DNA of 64,000 nt. It comes from an uncultured Bacteroides sp. (GTDB taxonomy: Bacteria; Bacteroidota; Bacteroidia; Bacteroidales; Bacteroidaceae). A program made the translations under genes and the position numbers. Under the pieces are notes generated by a model. The model searched no databases. It was not told the origin of the DNA and worked only from the letters and a program-made list of their open reading frames with translations. This document shows, piece after piece, positions 1 to 7,393 of this stretch (its first letter is position 1; each line of letters starts with the position of its first letter). The stretch covers positions 1-64,000 of the forward strand of contig CAMQVH010000014.1 in NCBI GenBank assembly GCA_947038155.1. Direction: 5' to 3'.

Positions 1-47
1 CCCCTGCTCCCAAAGCAGGTGCGCTAACCGGACTGCGCTACACCCCG
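1..47 (-). tRNA. tRNA-Pro(TGG), 3' part cut off by window edge
   Basis: Read on the minus strand, the sequence starts CGGGGTGTAGCGCAG, which is a typical bacterial tRNA-Pro 5' end with D-arm. It continues to an anticodon stem-loop CCTGC-TTTGGGA-GCAGG carrying anticodon TGG. The variable loop, T-arm and acceptor 3' strand lie outside the window. Confidence 0.93.
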
Positions 48-82
48 CTACTTTTAAAGGGTTGTTCTTTTCAAAAGCGGTG

Positions 83-90
83 CAAAGATA
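83..90 (-). promoter_or_regulatory. -7 promoter box for tRNA-Pro
   Basis: The minus strand reads TATCTTTG, matching the Bacteroidetes -7 consensus TAnnTTTG. It lies about 36 bp upstream of the tRNA 5' end, a sensible distance for a short leader. I see no clear TTTG at the -33 position. Confidence 0.6.
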
Positions 91-174
91 GGGAGTATTT
101 TTTAATTATCAATAACTAAATGAATGTTTTTTATTGATTAAATTACAATCGACTGAAATTCATCTGTTTGCAAG

Positions 175-930
175 TCAACTTTTTTTCTTGGCAGAAATAA
201 GAAGCATCATTGGACGCCGAAGTTCGTCTTGCATTTCCGGAATAGTATCCAGCATCCTTTCACTCGGTTGGGGCTCTATCAATTCACAAATTTCAAATCC
301 GGTCTGAAGAAGACTATTAATATATGTAGTTAAAGTCTTATGATACTTCACGACTTCTTCTCCTAAAAAAACAGCAGTACGTTTGCCTTCACTGAAGTAG
401 CGGTCTACAGGCCAGTGAGCACGTTTTCCATCTTGGTCGTAATACCAATCCTGATTACCATAGGCTGTGAATATCGGATGCTCTACTGAAAAAACAAAAG
501 AACCTCCTGCTGTGAGGCAGCTGTTGACTTTACGGCATATATTAATAAAAGATTCCAGATAATGAAAGGTCAAGGAACTGATTACGATATCATAAGTATC
601 CGGTTGAAAGTCGAAATCCTCGATTGCCATACATTTATATTCGATGAGTGGTGAAGAATTTCTTTTTTGAGCTTCTTCCAGCATCTTCCCGGAAATATCA
701 ATTCCTGTAACACACTTTGCTCCATGTTCGATGGCATAGATACAGTGCCAGCCAAATCCGCAGCCTAAATCCAGTACTCTCTTGTCTGTAAAGTCTGGTA
801 GCATTTTCTGTAATATATGCCATTCTCCGGCACCTTGCAATCCTTCTACAGAGCGTGACATTTGAGCATATTGGCTGAAGAAGCGGTCATCGTCATATTT
901 ATTTTCTTTCATAACTTCAATGAGGTTCAT
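175..930 (-). CDS. class I SAM-dependent methyltransferase
   Basis: This 251-residue protein carries a Rossmann-type methyltransferase fold. Motif I is VLDLGCGFGWHC near residue 53, followed by the acidic end of strand 2 (GIDIS) and a motif IV-like stretch (YDIVISSLTFHYLE). This layout is typical of the UbiE/Methyltransf_11 group of small-molecule methyltransferases. The substrate cannot be read from the sequence. It is a cytoplasmic protein with no signal peptide. It stands alone, with tRNA-Pro downstream and a divergent small gene upstream. The start is supported by a -7 box just upstream. Confidence 0.85.
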   Translation of the reverse strand: MNLIEVMKENKYDDDRFFSQYAQMSRSVEGLQGAGEWHILQKMLPDFTDKRVLDLGCGFGWHCIYAIEHGAKCVTGIDISGKMLEEAQKRNSSPLIEYKCMAIEDFDFQPDTYDIVISSLTFHYLESFINICRKVNSCLTAGGSFVFSVEHPIFTAYGNQDWYYDQDGKRAHWPVDRYFSEGKRTAVFLGEEVVKYHKTLTTYINSLLQTGFEICELIEPQPSERMLDTIPEMQDELRRPMMLLISAKKKS

Positions 931-940
931 ATTAGATGGG

Positions 941-948
941 CAAATATA
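941..948 (-). promoter_or_regulatory. -7 promoter box for the methyltransferase gene
   Basis: The minus strand reads TATATTTG, a match to TAnnTTTG. It places the transcription start only a few bases before the ATG at 930, so the leader would be very short. Confidence 0.45.
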
Positions 949-1059
949 TGCATTTATGCGATTATTGGGACGAATTAACTGAAAATAAAATCAGATAGAA
1001 TGAACCATCTTTTGCTGTTTTCTGTTTTCAAAGTAGAAAACTAAAAATGAAAAAGCCAT

Positions 1060-1254
1060 ATGAAAACGGAAAAACAAAAAGAAACGAATGAAAAGGAAGT
1101 TCATTTGTTAGAACAAAAAGGATATGAAAGAATGGTCAATGAGATTGTTCCGGTACAACAAGCGGAAACTTACCGTAAACCGACCCAGAAAGCGGTAAAA
1201 GATGCTGTAAAGGAGTTGAATCCTGATACAAATAGTTTGGGTAGCAGAGGATGA
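1060..1254 (+). CDS. small charged protein of unknown function
   Basis: A 64-residue, very hydrophilic protein rich in Lys, Glu and Gln. It begins MKTEKQKETNEKEVHLLEQK and has no signal peptide, membrane segment or recognisable domain. It is probably helical and partly disordered. A strong hairpin overlaps its stop codon and would end a monocistronic transcript, which argues that the ORF is real. I do not recognise the family. Confidence 0.6.
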   Translation: MKTEKQKETNEKEVHLLEQKGYERMVNEIVPVQQAETYRKPTQKAVKDAVKELNPDTNSLGSRG

Positions 1255-1268
1255 TTAAGTCCTCTGCT
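1243..1268 (+). terminator. hairpin terminator overlapping the stop codon
   Basis: AGCAGAGG (1243-1250) pairs perfectly with CCTCTGCT (1261-1268) across a 10-nt loop that contains the TGA stop of the small gene. A short T-rich tract follows. Confidence 0.65.
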
Positions 1269-1515
1269 ATTTTAAGTAGACGATCAGCAGGCTTAATGAA
1301 TATTCGGGCTATACCGGACTCAGATTAGTCTATTCGTTTAGTGAAAAAACGATCATTCTGAAAAAAAGAATATTTAAACAGGCAGGAAGGGCTATAATTA
1401 CATCTGTCATAAGCTAAGAATCAATAAACGCCTGCATTTTTAAATAGGAAAGTACATAATTTTATTAATTGTCTGATATACTGATCGACTTGAACAGCTC
1501 TTTCCCTTGTTGCTA

Positions 1516-1545
1516 ATCATTAAGCTGGATGAATGGCTTAATGAT
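1516..1545. repeat. 10-bp inverted repeat in the 1269-1721 intergenic region
   Basis: ATCATTAAGC (1516-1525) and GCTTAATGAT (1536-1545) are perfect reverse complements with a 10-nt spacer. No T-run follows on either strand, so it is not an obvious terminator. Apart from this dyad and the palindromic element at 1621-1687, I see nothing coding in 1269-1721. The architecture resembles the 21-22-bp-period elements seen later in the window. Confidence 0.6.
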
Positions 1546-1620
1546 AATCATTATGCTTGCTTATAATTCTAATAAATCAGATGAAAATAAGCACTGAATC
1601 GCCTTTTTATCTCTTTCCCA

Positions 1621-1687
1621 TTAAGGAAAAATAAGTTCCTCAGTGAGCAAGGTGGCGTTGGTTTAAAACCAACGAGGTGTTCCTTAA
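1621..1687. repeat. 67-bp palindromic element, MITE-like or terminator
   Basis: The ends TTAAGGAA (1621-1628) and TTCCTTAA (1680-1687) are perfect inverted repeats. Inside lies a 19-bp palindrome, CGTTGGTTTAAAACCAACG (1656-1674), with 9-bp arms. The element sits 34 bp past the 3' end of the histidine kinase gene. It could act as a terminator for that operon, or be a small non-autonomous repeat. Only genome-wide copy number can tell. Confidence 0.55.
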
Positions 1688-1721
1688 GAATAGCACATCA
1701 AGATGCAAATATCAAAGGCTC

Positions 1722-2999
1722 TTATTTAGGAAAAGTAAGGATAAAACTGCTTCCTTTACCTACTTCCGACTTAACATTAATACTTCCTTCGTGCAAAGTC
1801 ATGATTTGCTTGCATAAACTTAATCCGATACCTGAACCGGATGTTTTGGTGGTAAAGAAAGGAACAAATATTTTATCTAATACATCGGGCAGAATACCTT
1901 CTCCATTATCAGATATTGTTAATGTAGTATTTCCGGCAGAAAGTCTTTTTACTTTTACCTGAATCTTCTTATCTGATTTCCGACTGCATGCTTCACGGGC
2001 ATTTTTCAGCAGGTTGATAAGAATCTGTTCTATTTGTGTTCGGTCCACATTTAATTTTAGTTCGGGCGAGGGAATCTCAAACTGAAACTCTTCTCCCGGA
2101 AATAATTTCTTTAAATCCGTGAATAATTCCGCAATAGAAATTTGTGTACGAATAGGAGCAGGGATTCGTGTGAGCCGACGATAGTTCTCTACAAATTCCA
2201 GTAATCCTTTGCTTCTTCTGTGAATGGTCTGCATGGCTTGCAGCATAACAGAATATTCTTTTTCTCCCAGTTGACTGGGGATTCCTCTCTCGCTTAATGT
2301 TTCCGAAAGAGAAATGATTGGTGTGATAGAGTTCATGATTTCATGAGTCAGCACGCGTATCAGCTTTTGCCAGGCTTCCATTTCATTGCGTTCCAATACA
2401 GAATGAATGTTTTTTAAACTGATTAACTGCTGTTCTCTACCTTGAGTGGCAAATGTAGTGCGTGATATGGCCATTTCCAGCACAGTGCTATTTTGTTCGA
2501 TACGGATGACGGGGGTGTCATGGGCAACAGAAGCCTTCAGCAATGTTTCCGGCAATTGTGATATTTGTCCTAAGTGGATAACGGCCGCCTGATTCATCCA
2601 TTCTATATGTCCGGCTTTATCGGCAACAAGCACTGCTGTATCAACTTTGTTCAATAAGTTCTCGTAGTATTGGTGCTTGATCTCTTCTGCCAGCAATCTT
2701 CCCCGAAAATCTTTTAAAGTATCCGAAAGTTCTTCCGCCCATTCATTCATTATTTTGTTTTTGAAAGGTGGATGGAAAGTTTGCATCATGTCATTATAGC
2801 GAAGGCCGTCTGTCAGTCGTCGCAACAGGGCAATTTGTTTGAACTGCATACGGTAAAGGTGTATAGCCGTGGTTATCAGTAATATAAGGCTGATAGTAGT
2901 ACTGAACCATAATTGCTTTTGAAATAACAGGTAGCTGCCGATAGAAAACAATACTATCAGTAAAATATGTAAAATTACTCTGAATGCAAATCGTCTCAT
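1722..2999 (-). CDS. membrane sensor histidine kinase, NtrB-like, paired with the sigma-54 activator
   Basis: A 425-residue protein with two N-terminal membrane segments (about 7-25 and 31-48) that leave almost no periplasmic loop. A PAS-like domain (about 112-200) follows, then the H-box LTHEIMNSITP with the phospho-acceptor His219. The C-terminal HATPase domain has an N-box (NLLKNAREA), a G1 box (DNGEGI) and a G2 box (SGIGLSL). With so little outside the membrane it probably senses a signal within the membrane or cytoplasm. Its start codon overlaps the stop of the upstream response regulator by 4 bp (ATGA), so the two are translationally coupled. It should phosphorylate that regulator and so control the divergent export operon. 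Confidence 0.92.
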   Translation of the reverse strand: MRRFAFRVILHILLIVLFSIGSYLLFQKQLWFSTTISLILLITTAIHLYRMQFKQIALLRRLTDGLRYNDMMQTFHPPFKNKIMNEWAEELSDTLKDFRGRLLAEEIKHQYYENLLNKVDTAVLVADKAGHIEWMNQAAVIHLGQISQLPETLLKASVAHDTPVIRIEQNSTVLEMAISRTTFATQGREQQLISLKNIHSVLERNEMEAWQKLIRVLTHEIMNSITPIISLSETLSERGIPSQLGEKEYSVMLQAMQTIHRRSKGLLEFVENYRRLTRIPAPIRTQISIAELFTDLKKLFPGEEFQFEIPSPELKLNVDRTQIEQILINLLKNAREACSRKSDKKIQVKVKRLSAGNTTLTISDNGEGILPDVLDKIFVPFFTTKTSGSGIGLSLCKQIMTLHEGSINVKSEVGKGSSFILTFPK

Positions 3000-4372
3000 A
3001 AGCCTAGTTTTTCAAGTTTGCGATATAAGGCAAAGCGGGTAATGCCTAAATAGTCGGCAGCACGTGAGATATTCCCTTCACTAAGTTTCATTGCTTTTTC
3101 AATGGTTTGCCGTTCCAGTTGTTCAAGGTTCAAAACAATTTCTTCTTCCTTTTTTTGCTTGGGGGTGACGTGGAACTGGAAGTTTTCGGGTTTTAACAAA
3201 GAACCGTCTCCCAATATTACGACACGTTCCATTGTATGTTGCAACTCCCGTACATTGCCCGGCCACGTATATTTCAGTAACTTATTTTTGGCTTCCCGTG
3301 TCAAGCCACGCATTTCTTTTTTATATTTGCGTGCATAACGGTCCAGAAAATATTCGGCAAGCAGAATGATATCATTCCCACGTTCGCGGAGCGGGGGAAT
3401 ATGTATTTCAATTGTATTAATACGATATAGTAAGTCCTGACGGAAACTTCCTTCATCCACCATACAGCGAATATCCGCATTCGTTGCGCAAATCAGACGA
3501 ACATCAATAGGCACGGCCTGTGTGCTTCCTAAGCGGCTGATCTGCCGTTTTTCGATCGCAGTGAGCAGCTTCGATTGCATGGGAAGCGAAAGATTACCGA
3601 TTTCATCAAGGAATAAAGTACCATTGGTGGCAACTTCCATCCGTCCGGCTTTTGACTTTTTAGCATCGGTGAAAGCTCCTTTTTCAAATCCGAACAGTTC
3701 ACTTTCGAAAAGTTGTTCGGGGATACTTCCCAGGTCGATGGTGACAAAAGGTTTGCCGTATCGGGGAGAGCAGCGGTATAGCAGTCGGGCAATCACGTCT
3801 TTTCCCGTTCCGTTTTCTCCCAAAATCAGAATGTTGGCATCTGTACTGCTAAGTTTGTTTATGGTTGCGAATACTTCCTGCATGACCGGAGATTCTCCGA
3901 TAATATCCCCTTCCGGAGAACTTTGTCCGCTGAGTGCTTCTACTTGCTCTTTTAAGATGTTTACCTCCCGTTGAGATTGGCGCAGACGCATACCGGAGGT
4001 GAGAGTAGCCAGCAATTTCTCCTTCTCCCAAGGTTTGGGGATAAAATCTGTTGCACCGGCTTTAATAGCCCGTACAGCTTTATCTGTATCCGCATATGCA
4101 GTCATGAAGATGACAATAGCTTGCGGATCAATCTGCAAAATCTGCTTCAGACTTTCAAAACCTTCCTGACCGCTAATTGCATCACGGCTGAAATTCATAT
4201 CTAACAAGATAAGATCGGGCTGAAAGGTAGTCATAAAATGCTCAATCCGGTCGGGAGTGGTAGCTACCTTTATCTTTTCCGTATAAGGTTCGAGTAGTAG
4301 ATTGAGGGCAAAGAGCACATCTTCGTTATCATCTACAATGAGTATCTTTCCTAGTTTGTTGACTTCATCCAT
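2996..4372 (-). CDS. NtrC/AtoC-type sigma-54-dependent response regulator
   Basis: A 458-residue protein with three parts. The receiver domain (about 8-125) has acidic residues DD near 14-15 and the phospho-acceptor Asp58 in LILLDMN. The central AAA+ domain has Walker A GENGTGKD, a Walker B at LFLDEIGN and the sigma-54 contact loop GAFTDA (a variant of GAFTGA). A Fis-type helix-turn-helix ends the protein (NISRAADYLGITRFALYRKL). The family binds upstream dyads and uses ATP to open sigma-54 promoters. A matching sigma-54 promoter and two dyads lie in the 214-bp region between this gene and the divergent export operon, so that operon is its likely target. Confidence 0.95.
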   Translation of the reverse strand: MDEVNKLGKILIVDDNEDVLFALNLLLEPYTEKIKVATTPDRIEHFMTTFQPDLILLDMNFSRDAISGQEGFESLKQILQIDPQAIVIFMTAYADTDKAVRAIKAGATDFIPKPWEKEKLLATLTSGMRLRQSQREVNILKEQVEALSGQSSPEGDIIGESPVMQEVFATINKLSSTDANILILGENGTGKDVIARLLYRCSPRYGKPFVTIDLGSIPEQLFESELFGFEKGAFTDAKKSKAGRMEVATNGTLFLDEIGNLSLPMQSKLLTAIEKRQISRLGSTQAVPIDVRLICATNADIRCMVDEGSFRQDLLYRINTIEIHIPPLRERGNDIILLAEYFLDRYARKYKKEMRGLTREAKNKLLKYTWPGNVRELQHTMERVVILGDGSLLKPENFQFHVTPKQKKEEEIVLNLEQLERQTIEKAMKLSEGNISRAADYLGITRFALYRKLEKLGL

Positions 4373-4423
4373 AGGGTATGGGGTATATGATTCGTTACTT
4401 ATCCTAAAGTTTTAATGCAAGGG

Positions 4424-4431
4424 CAAAGATA
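4424..4431 (-). promoter_or_regulatory. -7 promoter box for the regulator-kinase operon
   Basis: The minus strand reads TATCTTTG, a TAnnTTTG match about 50 bp upstream of the regulator start. This suggests the regulator pair uses the ordinary housekeeping sigma factor while its target operon uses sigma-54. Confidence 0.5.
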
Positions 4432-4454
4432 TGGATAATAATCATGTGTTGTAT

Positions 4455-4489
4455 GTGCGATTGCGCACTAAATTTGTGCGTATTTGCAC
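4455..4489 (+). promoter_or_regulatory. two activator-binding dyads (UAS)
   Basis: GTGCG-ATTG-CGCAC (4455-4468) is a perfect 5-bp dyad and GTGCG-TATT-TGCAC (4476-4489) is the same dyad with one mismatch. Their centres are 21 bp apart, two helical turns, so two regulator dimers would sit on the same face of the DNA. They lie about 60-90 bp upstream of the -24 element, the usual distance for NtrC-type sites. Assigning them to the adjacent regulator is inference from position. Confidence 0.75.
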
Positions 4490-4545
4490 GCTGCTTGTAA
4501 TAGTGTGGTAAATGTAAATAGCTGAATTATAATGAAATATAAGAA

Positions 4546-4560
4546 TGGCACAGGTTTTGA
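4546..4560 (+). promoter_or_regulatory. sigma-54 (-24/-12) promoter
   Basis: TGGCACAGGTTTTGA matches the sigma-54 consensus TGGCACGnnnnTTGC at all but two of the fixed positions, with the -24 GG and -12 G correctly spaced. The transcription start would fall about 4572, some 15 bp before the ATG of the TolC-like gene. Confidence 0.85.
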
Positions 4561-4586
4561 ATAGTAAATAACAAATAAATCTAAGA

Positions 4587-6059
4587 ATGAATCTGAAAAT
4601 ACTCTATATAACACTCGGAATCCTGTCGACTGAACTGCTGGCTGCTCAAAATCAAACAATGGAGATGTCGTTGGAGCAGGTGGTGAAAATAGCCCGTCTG
4701 GAATCACCTGATGCACAGACTGCACGACATAGTTTTCGTTCGGCTTACTGGAACTACAAATATTATCGGGCTAACTATTTGCCATCTTTGAGTTTGTCAT
4801 CTGATCCTAATTTGAATCGTGCCATCAATAAGATTACAATGGGGGACGGTTCCGTTAAGTTTGTCGAGCAAAATCTGTTGAATACCGATTTGACTTTGAA
4901 CCTGTCGCAGAATATTCCCTGGACCGGAGGTTCCCTTTTTCTCGAAACATCTGCGCAACGTATGGACTTGTTCAGCGAACATAAATACTCATGGCAAACT
5001 TCTCCTGTCATGATAGGATATCGCCAGTCGCTTTTTGGTTATAATAGTCTGAAATGGGATAAACGTATAGAACCGGTACGCTATCAGGAAGCCAAGAAAA
5101 GTTATGTGGAAACACTGGAACTTGTTTCCGCCAATGCAATTAATAAATTCTTCGCTTTGGCTACCGCTCAAAGTAATTACGATATTGCTTCTTTCAATTA
5201 TGCAAATGCCGACACGCTCTATCGTTACGCTCAGGGGCGCTACAATATAGGCACGATCACAGAGAATGAAATGCTGCAGTTAGAATTGAATCGTCTGACC
5301 GAAGAAACAAATCGTATGAATGCCCGTATAGAAATGGATAATTGTATGCAGGAACTTCGTTCTTATCTGGGCATTCAGGAAGATCGGGAACTTCGTGTGC
5401 GTATCAACTCCCAAGTGCCGGATTTCAGTGTCAATCTGGATGAAGCATTGGCATTGGCATACGAAAATAGTCCGGATATACAGACGATGAAACGAAGAAA
5501 ACTGGAAAGCGAGAGTGCTGTGGCAAGAGCCCGTGCCAATGCGGGACTGAAAGCAGATATTTATCTACGTTTCGGACTGACGCAGACTGCCGAAAAGTTG
5601 CCGGATGCTTATCGGAATCTGTTAGACCAGCAATATGTAAGTCTGAGTATCGCTCTACCTATTTTAGATTGGGGAAGAGGGAAAGGACAAGTGCGGGTAG
5701 CCCGTTCCAATCGTGATCTGGTATATACGCAAGTGGAGCAAAACCGGACGGATTTTGAATTGAATGTCCGCAAACTGGTGAAACAATTTAATCTGCAAAC
5801 GCAACGGGTACGTATTGCTGCCCGTACAGATGAAACGGCTCAACGAAGAAATGAAGTTGCCCGCAAACTTTATATACTGGGAAAATCCACTATCCTCGAT
5901 CTGAATGCTTCCATTGCCGAGAAAGATACTGCCCGCCGTAATTACGTGTCGGCTTTGTATAATTACTGGAGTTTATATTACACACTTCGAAGTATGACAC
6001 TCTACGATTTTGAACGAAACACGCTGTTGACCGAAGATTACAATCTTCTGATAGAATAG
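4587..6059 (+). CDS. TolC-like outer membrane efflux protein
   Basis: A 490-residue protein with an N-terminal signal peptide ending near LLAAQNQ, then two repeated helical halves typical of the outer membrane efflux protein family (long coiled-coil helices and short beta segments). Such proteins form trimeric channels crossing the outer membrane and periplasm. It is the first gene of the sigma-54 operon and is followed after 53 bp by the adaptor gene. It should be the exit duct for whatever the downstream ABC permeases move. Confidence 0.9.
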   Translation: MNLKILYITLGILSTELLAAQNQTMEMSLEQVVKIARLESPDAQTARHSFRSAYWNYKYYRANYLPSLSLSSDPNLNRAINKITMGDGSVKFVEQNLLNTDLTLNLSQNIPWTGGSLFLETSAQRMDLFSEHKYSWQTSPVMIGYRQSLFGYNSLKWDKRIEPVRYQEAKKSYVETLELVSANAINKFFALATAQSNYDIASFNYANADTLYRYAQGRYNIGTITENEMLQLELNRLTEETNRMNARIEMDNCMQELRSYLGIQEDRELRVRINSQVPDFSVNLDEALALAYENSPDIQTMKRRKLESESAVARARANAGLKADIYLRFGLTQTAEKLPDAYRNLLDQQYVSLSIALPILDWGRGKGQVRVARSNRDLVYTQVEQNRTDFELNVRKLVKQFNLQTQRVRIAARTDETAQRRNEVARKLYILGKSTILDLNASIAEKDTARRNYVSALYNYWSLYYTLRSMTLYDFERNTLLTEDYNLLIE

Positions 6060-6112
6060 CAACTTACTCATTCAGCTGTAATAAATAAAAATATAAAATA
6101 CCTGATAAAGTC

Positions 6113-7363
6113 ATGGATATAAAATTAGAAAAGAAACCTTGGTACATTCGGTACAGATACTATTTGATAGGCGGACTTTTGTTTGCTGCCTTTCTGATTT
6201 ATGTAATTGTTCTGTCATTAGGCCCCCGAAAATTACGTATTGATGCCGAAAATATTCAGATAGCGGAAGTGAAAGAGGATAATTTTATGGAATATGTAGA
6301 TGTGGAGGGTCTGATTCAGCCTATACTGACTATCAAAATCAATACCCGCGAAGCGGGAAGTGTTGAAAGCATCATTGGTGAGGAAGGAAGTCTGCTCCAG
6401 CAGGGGGATACCATCATCGTCCTTTCCAATCCGGATCTGCTCCGCAGCATCGAAGACCAGCGTGACGAATGGGAAAAACAAATGATTACCTATCAGGAAC
6501 AGGAGATTGAGATGGAACAGAAAAGTCTTAATCTGAAGCAACAGGCTCTGACGAATAATTACGAATTGGAACGACTGAAAAAGAGCATTGCCCTTGATCG
6601 GGAAGAGTTTCAGATGGGAGTAAAGAGTAAGGCTCAACTACAAGTAGCCGAAGATGAATATAACTACAAACTAAAAAATGCGGCATTGCAACAAGAAAGT
6701 CTGCGACATGATTCGGCCGTTACGATGATTCGTAAAGAACTGATTCGCAATGACCGTGAACGGGAGCGCAAGAAATATGAACGTACTCACGAGCGATTGA
6801 ATAACCTGGTGGTGACGGCTCCTATAAAAGGGCAACTAAGCTTTGTCAGGGTTACTCCGGGGCAGCAGGTTTCTTCCGGCGAAAGCATTGCCGAAATAAA
6901 GGTACTCGATCAATATAAGATACATACTTCGCTAAGCGAATATTACATTGACAGGATCACTACCGGACTGCCTGCTACCGTCAATTATCAGGGAAAGAAA
7001 TATCCGCTGAAAATAACGAAAGTAGTCCCTGAAGTAAAAGACCGTATGTTTGATGTCGATCTTGTCTTTACCGGTGATATGCCCGATAATGTGAGAGTCG
7101 GCAAAAGCTTCCGTGTACAGATTGAATTAGGTCAGCCGGAACGGGCGCTCATTATTCCACGGGGTAATTTCTATCAGTCTACAGGAGGACAATGGATTTA
7201 CAAAGTGAATGCTTCGAAGACAAAAGCAATCCGTGTGCCATTAAGTATTGGGCGGCAGAATCCGCAGCAGTATGAAATTACAGAAGGTTTACAGACGGGA
7301 GATTGGGTAATTACAACAGGATATGATACCTTTGGCGATGCAGAGGAGTTGATATTGAAATAA
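6113..7363 (+). CDS. HlyD/MacA-like periplasmic adaptor protein
   Basis: A 416-residue membrane fusion protein. One membrane anchor (about 17-36) is followed by a lipoyl-like half-motif, a long coiled coil rich in Glu, Gln and Lys (about 95-215), the second lipoyl half (LVVTAPIKGQLSFVRVTPGQ) and a C-terminal beta-barrel. Adaptors of this type link an inner membrane transporter to a TolC-like duct. Its place between the duct gene and the permease genes fits that role. Confidence 0.9.
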   Translation: MDIKLEKKPWYIRYRYYLIGGLLFAAFLIYVIVLSLGPRKLRIDAENIQIAEVKEDNFMEYVDVEGLIQPILTIKINTREAGSVESIIGEEGSLLQQGDTIIVLSNPDLLRSIEDQRDEWEKQMITYQEQEIEMEQKSLNLKQQALTNNYELERLKKSIALDREEFQMGVKSKAQLQVAEDEYNYKLKNAALQQESLRHDSAVTMIRKELIRNDRERERKKYERTHERLNNLVVTAPIKGQLSFVRVTPGQQVSSGESIAEIKVLDQYKIHTSLSEYYIDRITTGLPATVNYQGKKYPLKITKVVPEVKDRMFDVDLVFTGDMPDNVRVGKSFRVQIELGQPERALIIPRGNFYQSTGGQWIYKVNASKTKAIRVPLSIGRQNPQQYEITEGLQTGDWVITTGYDTFGDAEELILK

Positions 7364-7393
7364 AAATAGAGATTAGACAAAAACAGCATAGTA

